From Synergistota bacterium (lineage in GTDB: Bacteria; Synergistota; Synergistia; Synergistales; Synergistaceae): a DNA stretch of 64,000 nucleotides. The notes under the pieces are model-generated. The model saw only the letters and a list, made by a program, of their open reading frames with translations, had not been told where the DNA came from and ran no database searches. The stretch covers positions 3,424 to 67,423 of the forward strand of contig JAEXGR010000080.1 of NCBI GenBank assembly GCA_023450745.1. Direction: 5' to 3'. This document shows positions 1 through 8,556 of this stretch, in pieces. Within the stretch, counting starts at the first letter, position 1. Every line of letters begins with the position of its first letter. The position numbers were made by a program, and so were the translations under genes.

Positions 1-1325
1 GCGCTGGCGATCGCCGCCTCTGCCGGCACCATGCAATTTTTCCCCTCGTCTCCGGCAAAGGCCGCGATCGGCGCGCCGACGCAGACGCGCCGTACACCCT
101 CATCCCCGCCGCTTTCGCGCAGCGCCTCATAAAGACGTCTTGAGACCTCGCCGCGCACGAGCCGCGCGAACTCCGCCGCCGACAGTCCCAGCCTATCGCC
201 GTATTCCTTTGAGGCGGCGACGCTTCTGGCGCCGCCGGCGAGCGGCGCGACGCCCAGAGCGGCCAGCGCGTCGCTCGGCGTGTAGCCGCAGTCTTCCGCT
301 TCGGCGGCCCGGCAGTAGGGGCGCACCCTTTCGGGGCCGACGGTGAGCTTTCCCTCCGCGTCAATCCGCACCGCGCTGTCGCCGCCGAGGGCGATCGAGC
401 GTATCTCCAGCGAGGGAATCATCGTGCGGTAATTGCCGATCGCCGCGCCCTCGTTGGAATAGACCGCCTTGCCCGCCTTTACGACGCCGATGTCCGTCGA
501 AGTCCCCCCCATATCGGCGATGACCGCGTCCCCGTTCCCGATTCCGCCCAGAAGCATCGCGCCGCGCATACTCGCCGCAGGGCCGGAAAAGATCGTCTCC
601 AGCGGGAAGCGCGCGCACCACTGCCCGCAGACGAGCGAGCTGTCGCTGCGCAGAAACATCACGGGACAGCGGAGACCATGCGAAGCCGCGCAGAACTCCA
701 CGCCGCGAATGAGACGTTCCGTTACCTCCATCAGCGACGAATTCAGAAAGGCCGTCACCGTGCGCTTCACCGAGTTAAGCTTGGAACGGGCGATCTCGTG
801 CCCGCAGGTTACTCCCGCGCAGCCGGCGGCTTTAATTATCGCCGCGGCCTCCATCTCGTGCAGTGGGTTGCGCGGCGAATAGAGCGACGAAACGGCGAAA
901 TATCCGCCCGCGTTATCCCTTGCGAAGCGCGCCAACGCCTCGCGGTCCAGCGTTTCGCGTTCCTTGCCCCAGCCGTTATGGCCGCCGCGGGCCGAAAGCA
1001 GCGCCGCCGGCGAAATTGTCTCCAGTATCTCGTTCTTTATATGGGGAAAATCCTCGTAGCCGATGAGCGCCAGCGCCACAGGGGCGCCTTTGCCCTCGAG
1101 CAGCGCGTTGGTAGAGAGCGTGGTGGAGATGTTAAGCGACATTATCTCCTCCGGAGAGGCGGAGCAAAGCAGTTTTCCCGCGGCGGCTTCGATGGAGGCC
1201 CGGTAGTCCGTATGGTCGGTCGGAATTTTCACCGAGGCCGAGATACTCCCGCCCGCCGTGTCGTAAAGAACCCCGTCCGTATTGGTGCCGCCGACGTCGA
1301 TGCCGATCGTGAGCCGTTTTCGCAT
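1..1325 (-). CDS. Hydantoinase/oxoprolinase A family protein (partial, runs off left edge)
   Basis: The frame is open from an ATG at 1325 to the window edge, about 441 residues. It begins MRKRLTIGIDVGGTNTDG, the ASKHA phosphate-binding motif of the hydantoinase_A N-terminal domain. Further motifs are STTLSTNALLEGK and, near residue 280, VIADMGGTSTDIG. Family members use ATP to open or carboxylate cyclic amides or ketones (5-oxoproline, hydantoins, acetone); the substrate here is unknown. It is last in view of the TRAP-ProC operon, 83 bp after the ProC-like gene, which suggests it acts on the imported compound. An in-frame ATG at 1346 could add seven residues. A relative lies at 44125. Confidence 0.85.
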   Translation of the reverse strand, partial: MRKRLTIGIDVGGTNTDGVLYDTAGGSISASVKIPTDHTDYRASIEAAAGKLLCSASPEEIMSLNISTTLSTNALLEGKGAPVALALIGYEDFPHIKNEILETISPAALLSARGGHNGWGKERETLDREALARFARDNAGGYFAVSSLYSPRNPLHEMEAAAIIKAAGCAGVTCGHEIARSKLNSVKRTVTAFLNSSLMEVTERLIRGVEFCAASHGLRCPVMFLRSDSSLVCGQWCARFPLETIFSGPAASMRGAMLLGGIGNGDAVIADMGGTSTDIGVVKAGKAVYSNEGAAIGNYRTMIPSLEIRSIALGGDSAVRIDAEGKLTVGPERVRPYCRAAEAEDCGYTPSDALAALGVAPLAGGARSVAASKEYGDRLGLSAAEFARLVRGEVSRRLYEALRESGGDEGVRRVCVGAPIAAFAGDEGKNCMVPAEAAIAS

Positions 1326-1408
1326 GTTTCCCTGTCCTTCCCTCATAGGTGCTCTTCCGAAAATATGTCGATAATTTATTGTAACCGATACGCCGGGCGG
1401 CGATACCG

Positions 1409-2206
1409 TCAGTCCTTTTTGTTGAATCCCCGGGATTTTTCCCACGCGGCCCGGTACGATTCCTTCACCGCGGCCCTGAAGTTCATCTGATCCATGACGC
1501 GCAGGCTCTCCACGGAGGTTCCCGCCGGCGTGCACGATTTTATGATCAGGTCGTTTAAGTCAAAGCCGTTCTTCTCCCACATTTTCAGACACCCCATGAT
1601 CGTCTGAAAGACCATCGCCGCCGCAGTTTTATGGTCGAGCCCGCAGAGGACCGCGGCGTCGATCATACTCTCAAAAAAGGTCAGCGCGGGCGCGGGGCTC
1701 GTCAGCGAAGTGAAGATATCGATCTTGTCCTCCGGGACGATGAAGCATTTGCCAAAGACGCCGACAAGCGCCATGACGCTTTCGCGCCGCTCCTTGTCCG
1801 CGTTCCGGCTCACCGCCACCGGAATCGCCCCCTCGCCGATCGCGCTGGGCGGGTTGGGAAGTATCCGGGCCACGACGGCATTTGCGAGCTCTTTCTGGTA
1901 GACGTCCATGGAGATTCCCGCGCTGACGGAGATCAAAACCTTATCGCGCAGGTCCGCCCCCTTGAGCTCGCCGACGACCCTTTGCACAACCTGCGGCTGC
2001 ACGCAGACAAAGATAAAGTCAGACTTCGCCGCGGCGTCGCGGTTGTCCGCCGCCACCGAGACGCCGAACCTTTTATTCAGCTCCCCGCATCTTTCCGTAT
2101 CCGGATCGGAGATCGTCAGCTCCTCCGCCTTAAACATCGCGTCGGCGATAAGGTGGTTTATCAGCAATTCTGTAATATGGCCTGCGCCAATGAAAGAGAT
2201 CTTCAT
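1409..2206 (-). CDS. Pyrroline-5-carboxylate reductase-like (ProC family) NAD(P)-dependent reductase
   Basis: 265 aa, the usual ProC length. It opens with a Rossmann nucleotide loop (MKISFIGAGHITELL) and has the ProC-type helical C-terminal domain with CTPAGTSVESL in the place of the usual SPGGTT segment. ProC enzymes reduce pyrroline-5-carboxylate to proline. Placement inside a TRAP/hydantoinase operon rather than with proA/proB suggests a catabolic imine or imino-acid reductase (inference). A Shine-Dalgarno AAGGAG precedes the ATG and the gene follows dctM by 24 bp. Confidence 0.75.
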   Translation of the reverse strand: MKISFIGAGHITELLINHLIADAMFKAEELTISDPDTERCGELNKRFGVSVAADNRDAAAKSDFIFVCVQPQVVQRVVGELKGADLRDKVLISVSAGISMDVYQKELANAVVARILPNPPSAIGEGAIPVAVSRNADKERRESVMALVGVFGKCFIVPEDKIDIFTSLTSPAPALTFFESMIDAAVLCGLDHKTAAAMVFQTIMGCLKMWEKNGFDLNDLIIKSCTPAGTSVESLRVMDQMNFRAAVKESYRAAWEKSRGFNKKD

Positions 2207-2230
2207 GATTTTTATTCGCTCCTTAATAAA

Positions 2231-3544
2231 TTAATTCTGCATCAGCTGCGGAAGCCACAGCGCTATCTGCGGAAATGCGATTATAACGGCCAGCCCTATC
2301 ATCTGCAAAATGATGAAGGGGATGGCGGCGGAATATATCTCCTCTATGGCAACGTCTTTGGGAGCGGCGCCCTTCATGTAGAAAAGGGTAAAGCCAAAAG
2401 GAGGCGACAGATAGGCTACCTGCAAAAGGACCATAAAGATAAGCCCCCACCACAAAGGATTGAATCCCGCCTTGGCGATTAGCGGAGAAACGATGGGCGC
2501 GGCAAGCATTATCATCGCTGCCGGCTCAAGGAACATTCCCAAAATGAAAATAAAGAGCAGCGCTACGGCGAGTATCGTCCATGATCCTCCCGGCAAGCTG
2601 GTCGCAATGTTGCTGATGAGGACATTGCCGCCGATTCCTGAGAATATCGAACCGAAAGCTGAGGCCCCGATTATAATCCAGCAGACCATGGCGGTGATCT
2701 CCAGCGTTTCAATGGAGGATTCAAAGATGAGAGACTTGGAAAGTTTTTTATTGAGAGCCACCAGCAAAACCGCGCCGCCTGCTCCGAAAGACGCCGCTTC
2801 AGTCGGAGTTGCGATTCCGGTCAGGATGGAGCCTAGCACTATAATTATAAGCATGCTGGGCAGGAACACATTACGCAGGGCTTCAATTTTTTCTCTTGTC
2901 GTGGCCCGTTCGTTCAAAGGCAGCGCGGGGCAGAGCTCCTTATTAAAATAGCTTCTTATAAGTATGTAAAGTGAATAGATAAGGGCCAAGAGCAAGCCGC
3001 AGGTTATGCCTCCCGCAAAAAGCCCCCCGATGGAAACCCCTGTCACCGCCCCGTAAACAACCATATTTGTGCTGGGAGGGATCAGCTGTCCTAAAGTACC
3101 TCCGGCCATAACCGACCCTATGCCTATCTTTCTGTCATATCCATGCCGCGTCATCTGCGGCAGGCCAATCAAGCCAAGGCCGATCACTCCAGCAGCGACG
3201 ACTCCCGATATTGCGCCAAGCATCGCGCCGACAAGTATGGTGGCAACCGCCAAGCCTCCGCGGAGCGGCCCCGACCACTTATAAAAGGCATCGTAAAGAT
3301 CCTCGACGACCCTCGCTTTTTGTAATACCAACGCCATGAAGATAAACAAAGGAATGGCGATGAGAGTAAAATTGTTCATAGTGCCCCACACCGCTGATAT
3401 TGCCAAGCTTATTCCTCCGGCTCCCCACAATGCCGTTCCGAATAAAAGCGCGACGATGAGAAGGGAGAATGAGATTGGAATACCGACAGCGAGCGCCAAC
3501 ATCAGCAAAAGGAACATGTAAAGAGGAGTATAGTCAAGCGCCAT
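2231..3544 (-). CDS. dctM: TRAP transporter large permease subunit (DctM family)
   Basis: 437 aa, hydrophobic throughout, about 12-14 membrane segments, the standard DctM length. It begins MALDYTPLYMFLLLMLALAV and contains GGTLGQLIPPSTNMVVYG, the conserved DctM helix motif. It forms the ion-driven translocation channel with DctQ and receives substrate from DctP. It starts 2 bp after dctQ with GGAGG upstream of its ATG, so the two are translationally coupled. Confidence 0.93.
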   Translation of the reverse strand: MALDYTPLYMFLLLMLALAVGIPISFSLLIVALLFGTALWGAGGISLAISAVWGTMNNFTLIAIPLFIFMALVLQKARVVEDLYDAFYKWSGPLRGGLAVATILVGAMLGAISGVVAAGVIGLGLIGLPQMTRHGYDRKIGIGSVMAGGTLGQLIPPSTNMVVYGAVTGVSIGGLFAGGITCGLLLALIYSLYILIRSYFNKELCPALPLNERATTREKIEALRNVFLPSMLIIIVLGSILTGIATPTEAASFGAGGAVLLVALNKKLSKSLIFESSIETLEITAMVCWIIIGASAFGSIFSGIGGNVLISNIATSLPGGSWTILAVALLFIFILGMFLEPAAMIMLAAPIVSPLIAKAGFNPLWWGLIFMVLLQVAYLSPPFGFTLFYMKGAAPKDVAIEEIYSAAIPFIILQMIGLAVIIAFPQIALWLPQLMQN

Positions 3545-3546
3545 GG

Positions 3547-4071
3547 TTATTTATCCTCCTTTGGAAGTGAAGATTCTTCAGTATTTATGGGCGGTAAAAT
3601 TATATTCGCGATCGACTGCAATGCTACGAGAAGAAATGAAACGGGGACAAACCATTTAAACCACCAAACCGTCGGGTTAAAGTCTGTTTGGTGTACGGAG
3701 CGCTCGTTGATAAGCGTCGCCTCATAGGCCCATTCGCTGGCGTAATAGGCCACGACAAAACAGGCGGCGGCTATCATTATGTTTGAGAGCGTATTTAACC
3801 GTCTCTGCCACCTCTTTGGCACGTATTTGGGGAGAATGTCGACGTTAACGTGTTTGCCGCCTACTTGGCATAAAACGCCGCCGATAAGAAAGAATATTCC
3901 GTAGATGAAAATAGGAACCTCATATCCCCACGAAGGCATACTGTCGAGGAAATAGCGCTTGCAGGTAGCGTATACTATCAATATGATCAAGGGTAAAATA
4001 AGAAGAGCGGCTATGGTGCCAATACGCCTTGATAGACAACTGATTTTTTCAGCAAATTTTTTCAGCATCAT
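3547..4071 (-). CDS. dctQ: TRAP transporter small permease subunit (DctQ family)
   Basis: 174 aa with four predicted membrane helices and the DctQ-type pattern (ICR-like basic N-terminus, then a hydrophobic LILPLIILIVYATCKRY segment). It is the small integral partner of DctM. It lies between dctP and dctM; an intercistronic hairpin upstream probably lowers its expression relative to dctP. Confidence 0.88.
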   Translation of the reverse strand: MMLKKFAEKISCLSRRIGTIAALLILPLIILIVYATCKRYFLDSMPSWGYEVPIFIYGIFFLIGGVLCQVGGKHVNVDILPKYVPKRWQRRLNTLSNIMIAAACFVVAYYASEWAYEATLINERSVHQTDFNPTVWWFKWFVPVSFLLVALQSIANIILPPINTEESSLPKEDK

Positions 4072-4096
4072 CTTTCTCCTAAATTATTTTTAATAA

Positions 4097-4128
4097 AAGG
4101 GGCATAACCCCATTAAGATATGCCCCTT
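4097..4128 (-). terminator. Intercistronic terminator/attenuator between dctP and dctQ
   Basis: On the minus strand AAGGGGCATA and TATGCCCCTT form a 10-bp stem around a 12-nt loop, followed by TTTATTAAAAATAATTT. It sits just after the dctP stop and before the dctQ ribosome site. Such partial terminators commonly give an excess of the binding protein over the permease. Confidence 0.7.
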
Positions 4129-4166
4129 GTGGTGCCTATATCAGGTAAGTAATGATTATTGGTTAT

Positions 4167-5228
4167 TTATTTGTGTCCCAGCACCTTTGCCTGCTCTTTG
4201 TAACCAAGCTCGTTGAGCACTCTTGAGTAAATTTTTATAAATTCCTTGCCTTCCGCTGTTTTACCGGCCTGTTCGAGGATTACCTTCGCTCCTATCTGGC
4301 GCGCTTTATTCACGTCTTCCTTCGGCAGTACGATAATTTTAACTTTCTTGTTTATCCAGTCCTGCTTCGCCATGATACTCTGCGGAGGATTGGTTATTGC
4401 CGAACGATACCTCGAATGATCTCTGGCGGCAAGGACGATATCCTTGAGATCCTGCGGCAGTTCGTTCCACGCCTTTGTGTTGACGATGAATCCCTTGTCT
4501 TCATTGGATCCGAGATGCAAACAAGGCTCGATAACATATTTCGTCACCTCATGCAGCCCCATATCTTTATTCTCTTTCCAGTCGGAGAACTCCGCGGCGT
4601 CAATCGTCTTCATTTGCAGAGCGGTATAAATTTCAGGCGCGGCGATACTGACGGTGTTGGCTCCAAGAGCTTTGTAGAAAAGGGCGCCTATTCCGCCGGC
4701 GCGAATGTTCTTGCCCTTGAAATCCGACAACTTATTGATAGGAGCTACAGAACATAGGATTTCGGGCGGCATAAAGTCCAGCGTCCCCAAGTATGTAACG
4801 CCATATTTCTTGTAAAGCTTCTCCTTGACGGGCATAAGCTGTTCTTCAAGGTACATTTCATTGCTGAAATCCGTGATGGGGCATCCCGGACGGTTGCCAA
4901 GCACGGCAAAGGTAGGATCTTTACTGGACCAGTAGCCTGACCAAACAAAACCAGCCTGTACGATGCCGTTCTTTACCGAGTCAAAAGAGTCGTAAACAGG
5001 GAATAAGACGCCTGCTCCGAAAGGTTCAATAAGGAGGCGCCCGCCGGAAGCCTTCTTAACAGTGTCACAGAAATCCACTACGGTCTGATAGCGTTCGGTA
5101 CCGACCATGGAATGTGTTACCAATCTCCACTTATAAACCTTGCCGGCTGCATTTGAGGGGACTGTCGTTACTGCGAGGTACAACGCTACTAAAGAAAATA
5201 CCATAAAACTTTTGAAAAATCTGTTCAT
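4167..5228 (-). CDS. dctP: TRAP transporter substrate-binding protein (DctP family)
   Basis: 353 aa with a cleavable signal peptide (basic start, hydrophobic core, cleavage likely near VPSNAAGKV). The mature part carries DctP features: periplasmic capture domain, a VSIAAPEIYTALQMKTIDA segment and a following helix typical of the family. It binds substrate in the periplasm for DctQM. The substrate cannot be read from sequence; the downstream ProC-like and hydantoinase-like genes hint at a cyclic or amide compound. The ribosome site is AAAGGAGGT. First gene of the operon. Confidence 0.92.
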   Translation of the reverse strand: MNRFFKSFMVFSLVALYLAVTTVPSNAAGKVYKWRLVTHSMVGTERYQTVVDFCDTVKKASGGRLLIEPFGAGVLFPVYDSFDSVKNGIVQAGFVWSGYWSSKDPTFAVLGNRPGCPITDFSNEMYLEEQLMPVKEKLYKKYGVTYLGTLDFMPPEILCSVAPINKLSDFKGKNIRAGGIGALFYKALGANTVSIAAPEIYTALQMKTIDAAEFSDWKENKDMGLHEVTKYVIEPCLHLGSNEDKGFIVNTKAWNELPQDLKDIVLAARDHSRYRSAITNPPQSIMAKQDWINKKVKIIVLPKEDVNKARQIGAKVILEQAGKTAEGKEFIKIYSRVLNELGYKEQAKVLGHK

Positions 5229-5344
5229 TCAAATTACCTCCTTTAGTTTTTTGTAACATAACACGATGTAGATAATGTATTTCAAATTATTGAATATGTC
5301 ATTGGAATGGAGGCACAAAATAAGTTTGTGTTATTTTTAGTATA

Positions 5345-5361
5345 TTGTGCATTTTGCACAA
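5345..5361. promoter_or_regulatory. Perfect inverted repeat in the dctP/patatin divergent region
   Basis: TTGTGCATTTTGCACAA is a dyad of two 6-bp arms with a 5-nt centre, about 120 bp upstream of dctP. A nearby CACAAAATAAGTTTGTG repeats the theme. It is a candidate operator for the TRAP operon; no regulator gene is adjacent. Nothing else coding is supported in the 328-bp gap 5229-5556. Confidence 0.45.
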
Positions 5362-5556
5362 ATACTGATATTTCATGATTAGAGAAAGTAATGATATATT
5401 TGTCATTGAAAACGTAAAATAGCTGGCGGCGACAAAAGCCTGCTTTTTATTTTCGCAGAAAACCGTAGACTTTCGGTAGAGACTTAGCGTAGAATTATCA
5501 AAGAGAAAGATTTATTCCCGTGGTCTTTTTAGGCATTTTGCAGAGGTGGTCAGCCG

Positions 5557-7902
5557 ATGAAACAAATCATCAAGAATAAAATTCTTTTATCAACGCTTCT
5601 GATATTGTTTATGGCGGGTAACTGCCGTGCGGCGCGTGCGGCAGACGCATCCGCAGGCTTGCCCCCTAAGGAAATCTCTAATGTTCGCGCCGAGCGCGAA
5701 CAGGAGGCGGCGCACGCGGCAGACGCATCCGCGGAACTGCCCCTCGAGGGAGTTTCCGGCGTCAGCCATGACGAGCAAGGAGAGGCGCGCGCGAAGTTCG
5801 CCATCGGCAGTCCGGAGACGCGAGCGCACATCCAAAGCTGGGGCTTCCCCCATAAGGAGGGCGTCGTGCTGGTGCTTTGCGGCGGCGGCATGAAAGGGCT
5901 GTCGCACCTCGGCGTCTTCGAGGTGCTTGAACGCGAAAAAATCCCCGTGGCCGCCGTCATCGGCACGAGCATGGGCTCAATCATGGGCGGCCTCTACGCC
6001 GCCGGACGCACCCCCGCGGAGATGCGCGAGGTGCTGTCACGCGTAGACCTTATGGAGATCATGTCCGGGCGCAACCGGACAGATATCATAAACGGCTATA
6101 ATAAGCCCGCCACTCCGGGCGATTCGCTCTTCTCCCTCACGATCGACAAAGACAAAAACGAGCAGGGACGCCTGGGGGCCCTCAACGCGAAAGACCTGTA
6201 TACCTTCCTCAGCGATCTCACCTCCAGCGTGTCGGTGACGGACTTCGACCACCTCCCCATCCCCTTCGCCGCGGTGGCGACCAATTTGGGCAACGGAGAT
6301 ACCGTCATCCTGCGCAACGGGAACCTCGCCTCGGCGCTGCGCGCTTCAATGTCGATACCGGTCATCTTTGACCCCTGGCCGATGAATAATATGCTTCTGG
6401 TGGACGGCGGCCTGAAAGCCAACCTGCCGGTCCTCGAAGCGAAAAAGATCTTCCCCGGGCACCCAATCGTCGCCGTCAACCTGTCGCCAGAGGACATCAC
6501 GAAGAAAAACGAAAGCTTCCGCACCATGTTCGATGTCGCGGCACAGACGCTGGACATCCTCATGGTGCAGCAGATACGCAGAAACGTGGAGGCCGCGGAC
6601 CTTATCATTACCCCTGACGTGAGCGGATTCAGCACCTTCGCCTCCGGAGGCTACGACAAGATAATCGATAAAGGAGTCGAAGCCGCCGAGGAAAAGGTCC
6701 CTGAATTGAAAAAGCTTGTCGAAGAAAAATGTCACACCTGGGATCACGGCAGAGTGGAACGCATTCGGCGGCACGGCCCCCCGACCGTCGCGGAGGTTCG
6801 TTTCGAGGGCGTCCCCGAGGGCATCGCGGAAGAGCTGCACGAAAAATATGAGGACTGGATCGGCAAACCGCTTGACATGAGGCTCGTCGCCGCGACGGTG
6901 ACGCAGATCTCGGCCCGCGACGATATAAAATCCGTCGACGGACGCACGGAAAATATCTCGCGCGGCTCGGTAGCCGTCGTCTTCCAGATAGAACGGCCCG
7001 CCAAATATGAATTCGGCATTGACGGATATGCGAGCAACCTCTATTGGAACCGCTGGATATCGCTCTCGGCGGTCGTACACGATACTCTTATGGCAGGAGA
7101 CTCAACCTCGCTCGAATACCGTTTCGGCACCACCTGGGGCGCGATGATGCGCTACTTTACGGTGGAGGACGAAAAGGATTCCCAGTGGGGGCTGGTGGTC
7201 GCGGGACGGCGGGAGGAGTACGAGCCATATAATTACGGTACCGCCGAATTTGAACGGTTTACGGCGAAGGGCTCCTGGTACAAGCGGCTAAACAGCCGCT
7301 CGCGCATCGGAATCGGCTACGGCGCGCAGCGCATAACCTCGCTGGGAGACGAGGCGATCAACGATCACGGCCCGTATCTCTCGTTCAGCTTCAACACCCT
7401 CGACGACCCGATACTGCCGACGAAGGGCATGGTCGTCATGAGCGATCTCTGGTTCCCAATAGACCATAACGTGGTCTCCAACACCCAGTTCCGCGCTTAT
7501 GTCCCCTTCCTCAAAAAAGGCAAGGTGGTCTTGGCGGGCGGGCTCAAGACCGGAGACGCCGACAGCCTCGCCTACGCGGCGATGCTGGGAACGCGCGAGG
7601 AGCTCTACAGCCTCGGACAGCACCCGCTCGTCGGCGATCAGGCTTACTGGATTCACCTCGGCATAGAGCGGGCCTTTACCCGTTCATGGTGGGGCGGCGT
7701 CAACGTGGAGATCTTCGGCAATTACGGGCAGGTCATGTACGACTGGAACAGCGCCGACAGCCGCTGGGAGGTTGGCGCGGCGCTCTCCGTCCCGACCAAT
7801 AATTTCAGCGGCAAACTGCTCCTCGTCTACGACGACGACGGCGGATTTACGATCGGCTACACCATCGGCGTGCCGCGGTTCTGGGATGGGCCGCTGCCAT
7901 AA
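5557..7902 (+). CDS. Patatin-like phospholipase with POTRA and outer-membrane barrel (type Vd autotransporter-like)
   Basis: 781 aa. A signal peptide is followed by a low-complexity stretch with ADASAGLP/ADASAELP repeats (residues 29-62). The patatin domain (about 100-370) has the oxyanion motif GGGMKG (109-114), nucleophile motif GTSMGS with Ser138, and the DGG motif with Asp283, so the Ser-Asp dyad is intact. A POTRA-like segment (about 400-470) and a C-terminal beta-barrel of the bacterial surface antigen type follow, ending in aromatic PRFWDGPLP. Known relatives (PlpD type) are lipases carried through the outer membrane, which argues for a diderm host. Single-gene unit; ribosome site AGAGGTGG. 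Confidence 0.87.
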   Translation: MKQIIKNKILLSTLLILFMAGNCRAARAADASAGLPPKEISNVRAEREQEAAHAADASAELPLEGVSGVSHDEQGEARAKFAIGSPETRAHIQSWGFPHKEGVVLVLCGGGMKGLSHLGVFEVLEREKIPVAAVIGTSMGSIMGGLYAAGRTPAEMREVLSRVDLMEIMSGRNRTDIINGYNKPATPGDSLFSLTIDKDKNEQGRLGALNAKDLYTFLSDLTSSVSVTDFDHLPIPFAAVATNLGNGDTVILRNGNLASALRASMSIPVIFDPWPMNNMLLVDGGLKANLPVLEAKKIFPGHPIVAVNLSPEDITKKNESFRTMFDVAAQTLDILMVQQIRRNVEAADLIITPDVSGFSTFASGGYDKIIDKGVEAAEEKVPELKKLVEEKCHTWDHGRVERIRRHGPPTVAEVRFEGVPEGIAEELHEKYEDWIGKPLDMRLVAATVTQISARDDIKSVDGRTENISRGSVAVVFQIERPAKYEFGIDGYASNLYWNRWISLSAVVHDTLMAGDSTSLEYRFGTTWGAMMRYFTVEDEKDSQWGLVVAGRREEYEPYNYGTAEFERFTAKGSWYKRLNSRSRIGIGYGAQRITSLGDEAINDHGPYLSFSFNTLDDPILPTKGMVVMSDLWFPIDHNVVSNTQFRAYVPFLKKGKVVLAGGLKTGDADSLAYAAMLGTREELYSLGQHPLVGDQAYWIHLGIERAFTRSWWGGVNVEIFGNYGQVMYDWNSADSRWEVGAALSVPTNNFSGKLLLVYDDDGGFTIGYTIGVPRFWDGPLP

Positions 7903-7997
7903 TCCCCCAGAAAAATCGATAAATAGGGGTTTGGCGTTCAATCGCAAGAAATAATCCACCGTCAATTCGGCAGCTTCGGTTTAGATTTTGACCTTGG

Positions 7998-8315
7998 CTC
8001 CCTCACGAGGCGGCCAGAGAGCCAAATCAGTGTTTTTCTGATTTGTGCAATAAGTGAGGCAGAAAATCTTTGATTTTCGTAGCCAAACTTAGTTTTTTCA
8101 TCATTCGGCTGGTTGTTACATCAGAGCTGGCCCGCAGGGCCTGAGGGAGTGTTGACCTTGGTTTGATGTTTTTATCTTCCCTTAATAAGGTCAACGTCAA
8201 AACTCCCTCCGACCCGGCGAAAACCCATCGCCGGCCCACCTCTGATGTAACTACCAGCCGAGTCGCACAAATCAGAAAAACACTGATTTGGCTCTCTGGC
8301 CGCCTCGCGAGGGAG
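7998..8315. repeat. MITE-like intergenic element with 51-bp terminal inverted repeats
   Basis: The arms 7998-8048 and 8265-8315 are inverted copies matching at 50 of 51 positions. Inner segments are also inverted (CGGCTGGTTGTTACATCAGAG against its complement near 8245; the GGAGGGAGT/TTGACC segment about the centre). No convincing gene lies inside. The rest of the gap 7903-8432 shows nothing coding. The structure resembles a miniature inverted-repeat or BIME-type dispersed element; a degenerate relative of its centre is at about 36450-36530. Confidence 0.7.
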
Positions 8316-8432
8316 GCTTTTAAGGCGCAAACCAAAATCGCTGAATACCGGCAGCTTGTTTTTTTGTAAGCAGATTGTTTTTTTGTAACTAGTACGCTAA
8401 ACCCAAATTTATCCTTTACCCCATCGAAGATA

Positions 8433-8556
8433 AATCGGCGTTTAGACGTGCCGATGACGACGCGAAATAAAGCCGGAAAACCGCAGGCGCACTTTGGTGC
8501 GTCGAGGATTTTCCGGCTTTATTGAGCTAAGTCAGCGGTGCGTATAAACGCCGATT
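8433..8556. terminator. Large imperfect hairpin at the end of the histidine operon
   Basis: Outer arms AATCGGCGTTTA (8433-8444) and TAAACGCCGATT (8545-8556) are perfect complements. A perfect 15-bp inner stem (8466-8480 with 8509-8523, AATAAAGCCGGAAAA) and an apical GCGCAC/GTGCGT stem with a TTTG loop lie inside. It abuts the hisF stop codon and probably ends the operon or protects its 3' end. Confidence 0.6.

Noticed and set aside
8027..8335. Open frame of about 100 codons on the minus strand
   Set aside because: It lies wholly inside the inverted-repeat element, spans both arms, and has no family motif or ribosome site.
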